Assembly: GCA_010645155.1 (NCBI GenBank)
Contig: CM021315.1
Coordinates: 8,562,321 to 8,626,320, forward strand
Reading direction: 5' to 3'
DNA: 64,000 nucleotides
Source of the DNA: Tigriopus japonicus
Lineage: Eukaryota > Arthropoda > Copepoda > Harpacticoida > Harpacticidae
The notes under the pieces were generated by a model. It had not been told where the DNA came from, ran no database searches, and saw only the letters and a program-made list of their open reading frames with translations. Positions 23,801 through 34,400 of the stretch are shown in pieces. The position numbers and the translations under genes were made by a program. The stretch's first letter is position 1. Each line of letters begins with the position of its first letter.

Positions 23801-26449
23801 TTTGTCAATTTTTGACTTGGCATTAATAAAGAACCAAAAAGAATAAATGCGAGTTCTAAAAAAAGATGACCTTTTCGCAACGAAACCTTACATTTCATTC
23901 TGAAGTTCACTTTTGTTACAAATGAGCTCCGAAAAAGGTATATGACGTCACAAAAAAATATTATGTAGCTGTTGCTTTTAAGCGTCAAAAAAATAGATGT
24001 GGTTTAGTGAGATATTTAATCACATATCGGGAAATGAATTCCACGACACTTTTCAAACCAAGTTTTCTGGTAACCCACAATTCTTCCTCCAGCTTCATCA
24101 GAGGACATGAACACGTAAACACATCCGAAATTTGCATTGTGTTCATTCAAAGTAGGATGATTTTGAATGACATTACTCGTTACTGTCCGGAAAGCGGGGT
24201 ATTTTTTACGAGCATAATTCCTTTATTAAACGAATGAGTAATAGTCCCTTTCATAGGAATCCGGTTCTGATTTTCCGATGACATAATCGGCATTGTTGGT
24301 TTACCCTCAATCCAGATCGTTATCGCAGTTTTTCCCCTGGAATAATCATCTCTAAATTGATAAGATCTTATCGTCGTTTGTTCACAATCTTGGCTCTTTC
24401 AGATTACCACAACGTCTCAACTTGTTTGCGGAACAAAATCTCCGAGAATAATTCCCAATGTGGCATCCCTTATCAGAAGTTTGTTCAAGATGCCAATCAA
24501 GGATATGAACATTTGTGCTGGTGAGAACATTCTTTCCACCCTGATGAATGGAGCAAATGCGGTTTCATCGACGCACAGAAAAAAAAACATGCTTCGTTCT
24601 TAAACTTAACCCGCAAGGAACGCAAGGAAGCAAATCTCGGTTACATATATGCAATAATGAGGATCATTTTTTATGATTGTTGTACTTGGAGTAATCACTC
24701 TAAATAATACGCCAAAAAGCAAAATATTCAGTATTTGCGTACTGAATTAAAGACTGGTTCAAGAACTCACCATAAAGCAACATTTGATGCCAAAAAAACT
24801 TGAAATATTTATGAGAAAACATATTGTCATAACATAAAGCTTATCGGAAGATTATTTAGTCCAACTTACCAAGATAATGGCACCAACAACGAGCATTTAT
24901 TTTCTTTCCGTTTTAAAAACATATTTTATTCTGATAAAATACTGCTTATTTTCTTTTCATACGCAAATGAAATCATCACATAATCTTATTTCAGCTCTTA
25001 TGACGAATTCAAGACTTGCCTCCTGGATGAGAGCATTCCCTGTTGTGATGGACCAGAGTGTCAAGAATTGAAATTCTCTTCTGAATTGGCCAAATCCTGG
25101 TTGGAACAAGCCTTTGGATTCATGTTCAAGCACTGCCAAGATCTCAGGTAGCCCTTCCAGTGTGATTTACCCAATCGACTAATCCTCTAATTTGCAAGGG
25201 ATCAAACAACTCTCCCCTCTTGATTGAGCCGAAGAATCTGACTAATCACATTCCACTAGAAAGGGGGGACCTATTTTGGCACCTTGAGGGACTCCTCATT
25301 GATTAGGATTAGCTCGCTTTTGACTGGATCTCGCAGCGCTGATTGACAGCTCTTCGGCAAATAGTTTCCCATTGTGCACAACGTTGTCTTGACATTTAGA
25401 ATTTCATGGAGTGTCCTCCACTTTGAAATTGGATCCAACCACCCATAGGCTAATGGGCTTATAACAACATCATCATTAACAGCAACACTTCCAGGGATTA
25501 TTGCTTCCCGCTTGAGCACACCTCGACAAAGCTTGACGGGAAAAAAATGCTTTTGAACACTTCCAATTCAAACTTACTGTGTTCTAGTTAGGGCTTGGGA
25601 ATAGGCTATGAATAGATCGGATTCATCCATCATGGTTGTGACTTGTCAGGAAATGCAAGCCAACCGTTGCACAGTTATTAATAAATAGCCAAAAAGGTAC
25701 ATTAAGTCAGCTATACTTCTCCCTCCTCCCCCACTTTAACTTGAAAAAAATCATCGCTGTTGGTAGTGTATTGACACAGCTCTGGGACACCAAAACATCT
25801 TGTCACTTAACGCTTAAATTTGGAAATTCTTCGGCATTGGCTCTCTAGATTTCAACTGATTTTCCTCCCTCACTCCTTTTGAAATATGCAATATCACCAT
25901 CCATCATTGCCATTGTATCATTTTCATTCCCTCTTTGATCATTTTTCCATCCATCCATCCAGCTTTTGCCAGCCGTCCACCACCGCCACCACCACTTCTA
26001 CCTTCACCACCAAAACCACCCCATTATTGCCCCAGAGGACCACCCAATCGTACGCCTATTACCCGGTCAGTCAAGACGAAGAAGAAGTAAACGACGACAG
26101 CGACGACATTATCATCGCCGAGAATTTGGAGACCTCCACGCTTCCAAAGAACACAATTGTCACCACAGAACCGTCCACAACCCAGGCAGAACCAGAGGAC
26201 GTCTACTTTGAGCAGTCGGCTACCCAACCGTCTTTGTCAACAAGGCAGGGTGCCAGCAGGCCGACATTTAGAGCACCTCAAGAGCCCAGATCTTTGGATG
26301 AAAGGCTCAATTTATTGAGTGATGTCACTCCAGTGCCCAGATCGGCGTCTTCATCGTCAGGACCCAGTTCCAAGTCAACGCTAGTAGCCTTCTGGGCGCG
26401 CAGTCTCCTGCCACCTTTATTGCTCCTGTTTTGGGAGAGACGAGCGTGA
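17801..26449 (+). CDS. Unrecognised Cys-rich secreted protein with mucin-like stalk and C-terminal anchor
   Basis: I do not recognise the family. Six exons (17801-17849, 17935-18058, 22237-22394, 24403-24520, 24995-25147, 25963-26449) join with matching phases (1, 2, 1, 2, 2) into 362 residues. Residues 1-20 form a signal peptide (MNKSFKTWLVLICSVQLVRG). Residues 21-200 are Cys-rich and probably helical, with blocks such as CVTNFTETC, YEHLCC and IPCCDGPEC and N-glycosylation motifs NFT, NVS and NNS. The last exon encodes a Thr/Ser/Pro-rich stalk (TTATTTSTFTTKTT) with an acidic patch, then a hydrophobic end (LLPPLLLLFWERRA) suited to GPI attachment or a short membrane anchor. The even spacing of cysteines recalls arthropod hemolymph and DUF19-type domains, but this is only a resemblance. 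No neighbour suggests a role. Confidence 0.82.
20025..20175 (+). repeat. tRNA-derived SINE-like block
   Basis: GGGTTCGAATCCC is a good B-box, preceded by GTGCTCTACAGAGGGACT. No complete cloverleaf can be drawn. A non-tRNA tail follows (GTGTGCTTTAGCGGAAATAA). It lies just upstream of a LINE 3' end. Confidence 0.4.
20222..20480 (+). mobile_element. LINE 3' end encoding reverse transcriptase C-terminus
   Basis: The plus strand encodes DPLAAFKAGLDKFLNTIPD, then [18 protein letters not shown] and a stop at 20375-20377. This is the usual C-terminal tail of jockey/CR1-type reverse transcriptases. A one-base shift separates it from the upstream LPI...SLRREY motif. The 3' UTR ends with GGGAATCACATTCCTTGCAG. 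The copy is truncated at its 5' side, as is typical of target-primed insertion. Confidence 0.8.
21105..21395. mobile_element. Foldback MITE, 291 bp, inverted repeats about 70 bp
   Basis: The left arm AATGGATGAGTGTGGTCGAA and the reverse complement of the right arm AATGGATGAGTGTGGTTGGA stay similar for about 70 bases to GTCAGA. It has no coding capacity. A one-arm relative lies at 8387-8465. It sits in the intron of the Cys-rich gene. Confidence 0.8.
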
Positions 26450-27879
26450 CCGTATGTAGCTAAGGGTCACGCCAGATGACGTGAACTATGAGGAATGTTA
26501 ATTTAACTGATGATCTGATGCTTGTTGTTATTACGTGAGATGTAAAGAGTGATTCCAAGATTGACCTTTGAAGTTTTTTTTTTTGCGGGTCGGTGGATTT
26601 GATTTGAGATGCATGGTATATAATGAGAGACATGGTAAAACTTTTGATTAATATGGTTCCTAGAACAATAGTTTTAAAACCGGGGATTTCCCCAACGTTT
26701 TATTATAAACGATCCTGAGAAATTGGTCAGGAACATGCTTCGATGAAAGTTGAAAATCAAAGGGGGACCAAAAACGTTTGTAATTCAATGAGGCTTGATT
26801 AAAGCAAACGCAGTTGGATAAAAGAATGACTAAATGACCTCCTTAAAAGAAGAAATCTTGTTCCTTCCTTATGTTTTAGCAAATTTTGTTTAGCAGATAA
26901 TTTTTATTCAAATTCTTTTGCTACTCAATAAATTAACATCATGTAGTTTCGAGACGTTTCAGTTGTGCTTGGTATTTTTTCGAGAAATGAACACTCTTTT
27001 TAAGTTTGGAAATTTAATGTTCTTCCATACAAGAGTCATGCATGCATGCATGATATTTGAGCAACAAGTCACTCTTTTACGATGTATTTTTAGAACTAGA
27101 GGTTTCACAAGGAAAACACGATCATTCTTTTTGTGTCCATTACTTATCGATTTTTAGGATGGACTTCCCAACCTGTCTTTTCCAATGCTTTTTCACCTGA
27201 GATTTCACTTCTGGTTGGGAGATTTCTGATTTCACAGTGTCTTTTGGGTAAGTTGGAATTCGCAACAGCGTATGGGCAAATAGGTCCTTGCTAATTCATA
27301 AATATTTTGAGACTTGATTATTTTAATCAAAGGAGCGCTACAGTGACCCCAAATGATTGGGAAGAAAGAGTGATAGTGTCAACCTAAAACATTAGCTCAT
27401 TGATACTTTCCGAGCATTTTCATAATAAATTTCTTCCATGCTAAAAAAACGTGATGTGCGAAAGACAAAAAGCTACATGGATCGAAATTGCATATTCAGA
27501 GAAATGCACAAAAACCAAATTTTCGCCGGACAAATAATAAAATCTCCAGAATTTCGGCGCCACATACACACAATGGCTCTTGCAAAATTAACGAGTAGTA
27601 AATAGTCCTTAATCAATTCGAACTTCAATAAACCACTTTAATTTTCGATCCAATAACAAAAAGCAAATTCCTTTGCAGCAATTAGTTGACCTGGAGAAAT
27701 ATTCTACCAGTTAAAGTAAATTGATAACCGACGAAAGAATGTTGCAAGTTTGTGAAAATGTGATTTTAGGAATTGGCAAAGACACTGTAATTAATAGGGC
27801 CCTGAGTAAAAATTTGTATTGCTGAAAGAAAGAAATAGCAAATGTTTTAATGTGTATTTGAGAGCAGAAATTCGATAAC

Positions 27880-28243
27880 AGAGACTTCGCAATCATCAGT
27901 GGTCAAAAGTTTCTGCTCAATTGTAAAAAAGATCAAAAATATTGTTCTAAGTCCCATGGATTAGAAAACCTTCAAGTCAACGAGGACTCTATCTTTTCGA
28001 GAGCTAGATACAACTTATATAGCCGTCGTTAAAGGTTCTCCAACATTTTCTTTATCAGGTTTTTGGTATTAATAACATAACTGTCTAAAAATCGACCTTG
28101 TTTTTTGCTTTCATGACTCTCTGTCAAGATGGCGTGAGAGTTTTAAATTAGTTATTTAATAATTAATGGGACCTAGAACAATTTATTTTGACTTTTTCAC
28201 TCTTAAGCAGAAATTTTTGACCACAGATGATTGCAAAGTCTCT
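27880..28243. mobile_element. Foldback/MITE-like inverted repeat pair
   Basis: AGAGACTTCGCAATCATCAG at 27880 pairs with the reverse complement of 28224-28243 (AGAGACTTTGCAATCATCTG). Pairing extends inward about 85 bases, to TTGTTCTAAGTCCCAT against TTGTTCTAGGTCCCAT. The centre is about 190 bases with no open frame. Confidence 0.6.
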
Positions 28244-28431
28244 TTCGTCCATCTTTAGCTTTCTTCCTCTTTTGGTAATTTTGTCTTGGTTCTTTGAAAG
28301 TTTAGTGTCCGGTTGTATAAAGTGACTTTTTAACTGCTTATCTAGTTAACGCTATTCGGTCTCCGTAAAAATAGAATAAATTTTCTTGCTCTTTAACATG
28401 AATACACAACCCCAGTTTAGAAATTCATCAA

Positions 28432-28526
28432 NNNNNNNNNNNNNNNNNNNNNNNNNNNNNNNNNNNNNNNNNNNNNNNNNNNNNNNNNNNNNNNNNNNNN
28501 NNNNNNNNNNNNNNNNNNNNNNNNNN
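28432..28526. other. Assembly gap (95 N)
   Basis: This is a run of 95 undetermined bases. Any open frame drawn across it is an artefact. Confidence 1.
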
Positions 28527-28955
28527 GTAGACCTTCTCCAAGTCCTCAACTAAACATTTCGAGTCCTGCCCATTCCTTCCACAAACTAATTTTGTGTCAT
28601 CAGCATGCTAACTTTTCAATAAGGCAACAAGGAAAGACATCCTTTGTTACAAGAAAACAAACATAGATTTGACTACGTTGGGTTTCGAAGGTTGACCGAC
28701 CAAAAGCTAGAAGGTCACGAAACTCGCACTTTTCTCATTAGGTGAGTTGCGGTTAAACGATGGTGCACGCAAAAGACTTTTCTTTAGCATGGTCATTTAG
28801 AGTGCAGTCTTTTTTATGTCACTAAACATATTCCTACTAGATATGTTGTTGAGCGCATATCAAAGTGAAGAATAACGTTTTTAGCATGGTCTTACTACAT
28901 ACACCTAGGCAGCATTTTGAAAATCATCGAAGTGCAACTTATGTAGCATGACTCT

Positions 28956-29543
28956 AGGTCGGTTGTTGAGGTAGTTTGGGAGCAAAGTTGAACAAAAATG
29001 GAAGGAAGCATACTAAAAAGGAATAGAAATAACCATGCTGGATCAAGTTTCACTATATTAGCTGAGTTTTCCAATTGCAAAAAAACGCGACTTATGCACT
29101 GAGCCTATACTCGAGCAAGGTTATTTGTACTTTGTCTTCCAAAGCTTCACCTATATTTCTACTGTAGAGAATGTGAACTAAATATATCAGTGGAGCAATT
29201 TCACGCAAAAGTGTAGACAAAACAAAAGGGTGGTAAGGACTGAATATCAGTCGGATATTGCTACTCATTTAAAAATTGTCATCTTAAGTATGCAAAAGTA
29301 TATTATTTATATATTATATTTTATCCTAACCACCATATCAGCTTTAAGTAAAGTCACCTAGCGTAACTGTCATTAGATCATTCATTAGATTGTCATTATG
29401 TCATTAGATTTTGGCTACCCTCCTGTTCCTTTGCACTTTGGCCTAGCTCACTCGCACGAACAGGAGGATTTAAGGGCTAGATTCCACTAAATTTGGAATT
29501 GTTCACATGATCTATGCTTCCACAATACCTCAACAACCGACCT
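28956..29543. mobile_element. Foldback element bounded by 18-bp perfect inverted repeats
   Basis: AGGTCGGTTGTTGAGGTA at 28956-28973 is exactly complementary to 29526-29543. The same terminal motif, with small changes, bounds the elements at 15222 and 29613. The interior has no open frame. Confidence 0.6.
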
Positions 29544-29805
29544 TATGCTTCAATACTACATACTGCTCTATGCTTCACTGTACTTCTTGGTGCCCTCAAC
29601 AATCACCTGCTATATCAGTTGTTGAGGGCTTTTTCAATTATAGTGGAAGCAGAGTGGAAGTATAGCAATAAGGAATAGGCCGTAGAAATAACCAAGCTGG
29701 AGTATAGTTTCACTGCAAACGTACTTCAATCGCAAAAGCATAGCTAATAGCCTGAATGTTTGGTGCACTAATTCAAATGGTTCAAGTATGCTAAAGTACA
29801 ATATA

Positions 29806-30695
29806 CAGTGTGCGACAGCAAATCGCGACCTCAACTTTGATCGTGCCTGGAGGCCTTATTTTAAAACTAGGTATCGTGATTTTTTAACACAATATTCTGA
29901 TGAATATTAGCTTTCAAATAAGCTACAGCTGACCAAAATCAGTCCAGTCATTGTCAAGATGGAGGCCAAAAGGCAAAGGATAGCCGATTTGACTCATGCC
30001 CAGCACAGCAACCAGGAGATTGTGGAGATCGTCCTGGGTGATCGTACCTCGCTTACACAGTCAATGAGGTTCCGCCGGTCAACCAGACCAAGTTTCCGCC
30101 CTCAGCAATGATGTTGGGGATCGTGGCATCAGACGGGAAGAGGATGCCCCCATATTGGTTCCCAAAAGGGTTGAGGATTGGGGCCAAAGAGTACCAGGAC
30201 GTCCTCAAGGGGATGGTCTTGCCCTGGGTGGAGTCCAACTACCCTGAGAGGAACTACATGTTCCAACAGGACTCCGCCCCAGGGCACAAGGCCAGGACCA
30301 CCCAGCAGTGGCTCAAGGAAAATTTCTCCGATTTCTGGAGGCATGAGTTGTGGCCCCCTTCCTCACCTGACCTAAACCCTCTTGACTACGGCATCTGGGG
30401 CTACATCGAGAGCAGGGCCTGTGCCATCCCCCACCCCAGTGTTGACGCCCTGAAGGCCTCCGTTGAGAGGGAGTGGACAGCCATGCCCGAGGGCTACATC
30501 TCCAAGGTGTGTGCGGCCTTCAGGCCCTGGCTTGAGGCTATGGTGGCTGCAGAGGGCAGCCATTTTGAGAAATATTGTGGTAACAAATGCTCTTTCAAAG
30601 AATATACAGCTCACTCATTCAGCTCCATGTTGTTCTTGATGAAGTCACTTTTTTGAATCATACACTAAGAGGTCGCGTTTTGCTGTCGCACACTG
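29806..30695 (+). mobile_element. Internally deleted mariner (DD37D-type), 890 bp
   Basis: TA flanks both ends. The inverted repeats CAGTGTGCGACAGCAAATCG and, reverse complemented, CAGTGTGCGACAGCAAAACG match over 27 bases with one difference. The transposase N-terminus starts at 29959 (MEAKRQRIADLTHAQ). It breaks after about 30 residues and resumes in another frame at about 30050 with the catalytic core (MMLGIVASDGKRMPPYWFP). FQQDSAPGHKA and SPDLNPLDYGIWGY place the second and third Asp 37 residues apart. The first catalytic Asp and the DNA-binding hinge are deleted, so it cannot mobilise itself. The GC-rich core contrasts with the AT-rich surroundings. Confidence 0.93.
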
Positions 30696-30852
30696 TATAT
30701 AACAATTCTCAAGTATAGTCTCTGTGCATCAGTTGCTTTTCAAACGCAGCTTATGTATAGAGATTACACTGGAGCATCGTTATTTTTACTACACTTTGGT
30801 ATACTTGAGCCATTTGAATTAGTGCACCCAACATCAGGACTTATGTAATCAG

Positions 30853-31443
30853 CAGGGCCACCAGATATATGTAGATTACGTTTTGCAATGTTATTACCAA
30901 AATCTTTAATTTTTGTCCAAAATTACAAAAATGTGGAACAATTTACAAAAAATGGGGGAAATTGCTTGTTCCGTGATTTTTTTCCAGAAAAAATGTTAAT
31001 CTATTAATAAAATCAAAGTTAGGAAATAAGCCGACATTATACATTGTAGTTGCAACAAAAAATATTTAGTTTATCTTCGTGGTCATCAGATACTTGTGAA
31101 TAATCATGCAAATACAAATATTTGCGCGTTTTTCCAAAATTCCAAAATTGGGAAAATTTAAAAAAATCTAAGGAAATTACATGCTCCCGTCTGAAGATGT
31201 AAAGACGCAAAGAGGATTGTTTACAATTGCAGCAATATGAAATTTATTTATCAGCTATTTCGAACTATGAAGTGAGACTTACAGATGATGGGAGTATAGG
31301 AAAAGGTCAGTTTCTTCTGCAATTAATAAGAAAAGTGATAGTAAAATTATCAAAAATATCCGATTCTGTTACATTATTTCTCAAAATAATTACCAAAAAT
31401 ACTACATTTTTGACCAAAAAAACACCAAAATTTGGTGGCCCTA
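30853..31443. mobile_element. AT-rich MITE with CAGGGCCACCA ends
   Basis: CAGGGCCACCA on the left pairs with TTGGTGGCCCTA on the right. The flanks GTAATCAG and TTAATGAA agree at five of eight positions, a possible decayed hAT duplication. The interior is AT-rich and non-coding. It interrupts the foldback element at 29613-31616. Confidence 0.5.
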
Positions 31444-34400
31444 TTAATGAAACTTTACTCAAGCGTCTTTTTTTCTACCTTGTCCTCCTATGCTTCAACT
31501 ATACTTCCAAATCCCCTGGACATTTGACCATACTCGAGCATTGCTATTTTCACTTTGTCATCCTAGGCTTCCAATATGCTTCAACAACACTTCCAAACCA
31601 CCTCAACAACTGACCTATTACCCATTGGATTTCAACAATCTCAGGGCATATTGCACAAACTTCTACTTGATTTAAAACCTAGAAACTATGCTTTGCTAAA
31701 AAAAGTTGATCTATTGAACGCTCTTGTGTACTCAAAGATAGCTTCAATCTAGATTTGGAATCTCTTTGACTCTATGAAACTTTCATCCACTCTTTCAGAA
31801 CATGGTCATTTCATTTTCTACTTTTTACTCAATAATGACCAGGAAAAGTGCATTACATAGTAGAGCATGTGTGTCTATTAATCAAGATCACGTTTGGCTT
31901 GGTCAGACGTCTCTTCGATTCGAGTTGAATTGAACCGACACACCAGTTTTAAAAGTTGTCGTCCCAATCATTACAGAAATACAGTCAGTGACATTTGTCT
32001 AGGTAATTCCATGAAGTACCGATTTGAATGGCTGGCAATATTAGGCAAGTCATAGTGGTCGGATAAATGGAAAATGGGGATTAAATGTCTTATGTTATTT
32101 CGACATCCTCTACGAGATTTAAACGTTGACCACAAGAAAGGTTTTTTTTCCAAGTAACTGAATCCACTCACAAAATGGGCTGAAAAACACTGATGCCCCT
32201 CTATTAATCTTCAACAATGCATTAAGCAAATGAATCGGTTCTTCTGTGGAAATGTCTAATAACAACTGATTTGTTTGCAGTTCGATTCATGGCGAAGTTT
32301 TGCCATATTGGCCCTTGTTTAAGTTTCTGGGTCAGGAAGCTTAACGAAAGGAGACACAAATAAAGTCAAGAGGCGCAAACGCCAAGTCAAAAATGATAGC
32401 ACTAAAAATTCAAAATACATCTGTACTAATAACAAAGATTAACTCGCATATTTCGAACTGTAGAGCAGTGTGTCTTGACGAGGGAAAATCAAAATTTCTA
32501 GTTTTGATAGAAAGAGGAACCCTCTGATTCCAATGAGAAATGTTCACCATCATCTTTACGGTCTTCGTTCAAAGACACGACAGGAATTACTAGTGATTAC
32601 TAGTGATAACAATTTCTTTCTTATCTGCACAACTTAAAGTGGGAATACCAATTCTTGACATTTTTTTGCAAAAAAATATGTTTTGTTGCTTTTATCTAAA
32701 ATTTCACTACATAAATTGAGAGGGTTCTTTCGAACTTTTGAATCAGTAATGCCCAACATTGAATGACAAGATGGCCAGAGGAGATTGGTTCCTGGGGCAA
32801 CTAAACCTAAAAAACAAATAATTTGTTTAATTGAGGGCATCCAATTTCTCCATTTATTTTTAAATTACTTTGCAACACTTCTCAACATACACTAACCATG
32901 CCACTTCTCTAAAATGCAACATTTTTCAAAAATCTGACCCTTAAAAACTGAGACATTTTTTTGGCAAGCCTAGACTGCTAACGGCATAGAGGTCTATAGA
33001 GAGGCCATTGTCGTCATTTTGTCTGCCTTGTTTCTAGCTGATACTGGCCAAAGTTGCCCATAAATTGCGTGAAAAGGCAAATATTTCCGAAGAATATCGT
33101 GAAATACTTGCCCAAACAAGGCAAAGATCAAAGTACAAGTGAAAGTGCGCAAGACGTATTTTCAATACCAAATCCTATAATTTCGTGAACTAATGCCTGT
33201 GAATCACATTTTCATCTTCATTGAGCACCTTAGTATAATTTGGGAGAAGCAAACCGTAGGCAGGAGGTCACATGCCGAAAACTAAAAGTTTTTCAAAAAA
33301 TTCCCTTCTACGAATACGTTTGTTTGGGCAAGTTTCAACTAGTCGCTGATGATAAACGGCCCTTGCTGCCCACGATGAAATTTCACGACCAGCCTGCTCT
33401 AGTATCTCCACTCTATAGACTTCTATGGCTAACGGTAGCAGGTCTGTAATATGATACGGTTATCGCTCCCTTTATTGATGTATTTGAAGATCTTCAACGC
33501 CTTTTTTGACCAATGCGAAAATTAGACAATGTTTCCGCTCTCTTTCTCAAACACGTGTCTGAAAAGCAACTGTTTTTGAAATGAAAATGATTTATCACAT
33601 GGGTTATACTTGAGCATGGCAATCATGTTTGGTCAAAAGCTTTTGTTGCCATTATTGTTGTGGATAAAGGTCTTTGTAAGAAGCGTGAATTACTCAGATG
33701 ATTCTCATTTTCTTAAATCTTTCTGCCTCTCTGCCGAATGCAATCAAATTTTCAAGAGGTCATTTAATCAGAGCGACAAGGTCCATTTCATGTGTGCAAG
33801 AACTAAAGAACGTCTTAAAAGTGGACAAAGAGAATGTTGACATTTTGATGATTTCATTTAAATTTCTTTTCCTGTGTGTTTTGACTCCTTGACAGGAATG
33901 CTTATGACGCTTTCAAATTCGTTCAACTTGGGTGCAAAATCTAAATTGGCTTGTACATTTAATTTAGCTACAGTAGTTCGGAGGTTTCACAAGAGAGCAA
34001 ATTTAATGAATTGTAGGTTTGAAACTTGTCACTGAATTCAGTGGAATTGAACTTATTTGGAAGCCCTGCGAACCAAGAAAGAATAGTACTCAATACTTTT
34101 CAAAGTCCAGAATGCCTTTCCCTATTATAATTTCAAAACTTTTTTTGAAGTAAAGAAGTGCAAAACTTGGTAACTTATTAAGACAGTGGAACAAAAAAAA
34201 TCTTTAAATAACCTCACCATAAAACAAGAATGCTGACACATGCAGTAAAGTGAGCATGAGCAATTTAGGTACATCTTTAATTAGATGAAAGAACATTTAG
34301 GCAAAAATTTGCACATTGGGGCATTGAGCAGAATGGAGCAGTGGAAAATAAGCAGTGAAAAAGTGAAAAAAGCAGTAATGGAACTTAAATTGTTGAAAAA

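Larger units (their letters stand above)
29613..31616. mobile_element. Long-arm foldback element carrying two nested insertions
   Basis: The left end ATCAGTTGTTGAGG pairs with CCTCAACAACTGACCT at the right. Inner arms pair too: GTGCACTAATTCAAATGGTT near 29764 against CCATTTGAATTAGTGCAC near 30805. A mariner (29806-30695) and a second MITE (30853-31443) interrupt it, so the original element was about 0.5 kb. Confidence 0.65.

Noticed and set aside
25271..25519. 82-residue minus-strand frame in the last intron of the Cys-rich gene
   Set aside because: The composition looks protein-like and might be a retroelement remnant, but I cannot match it to any domain.
28352..28549. Open frame spanning the N run
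   Set aside because: It exists only because unknown bases contain no stop codons.
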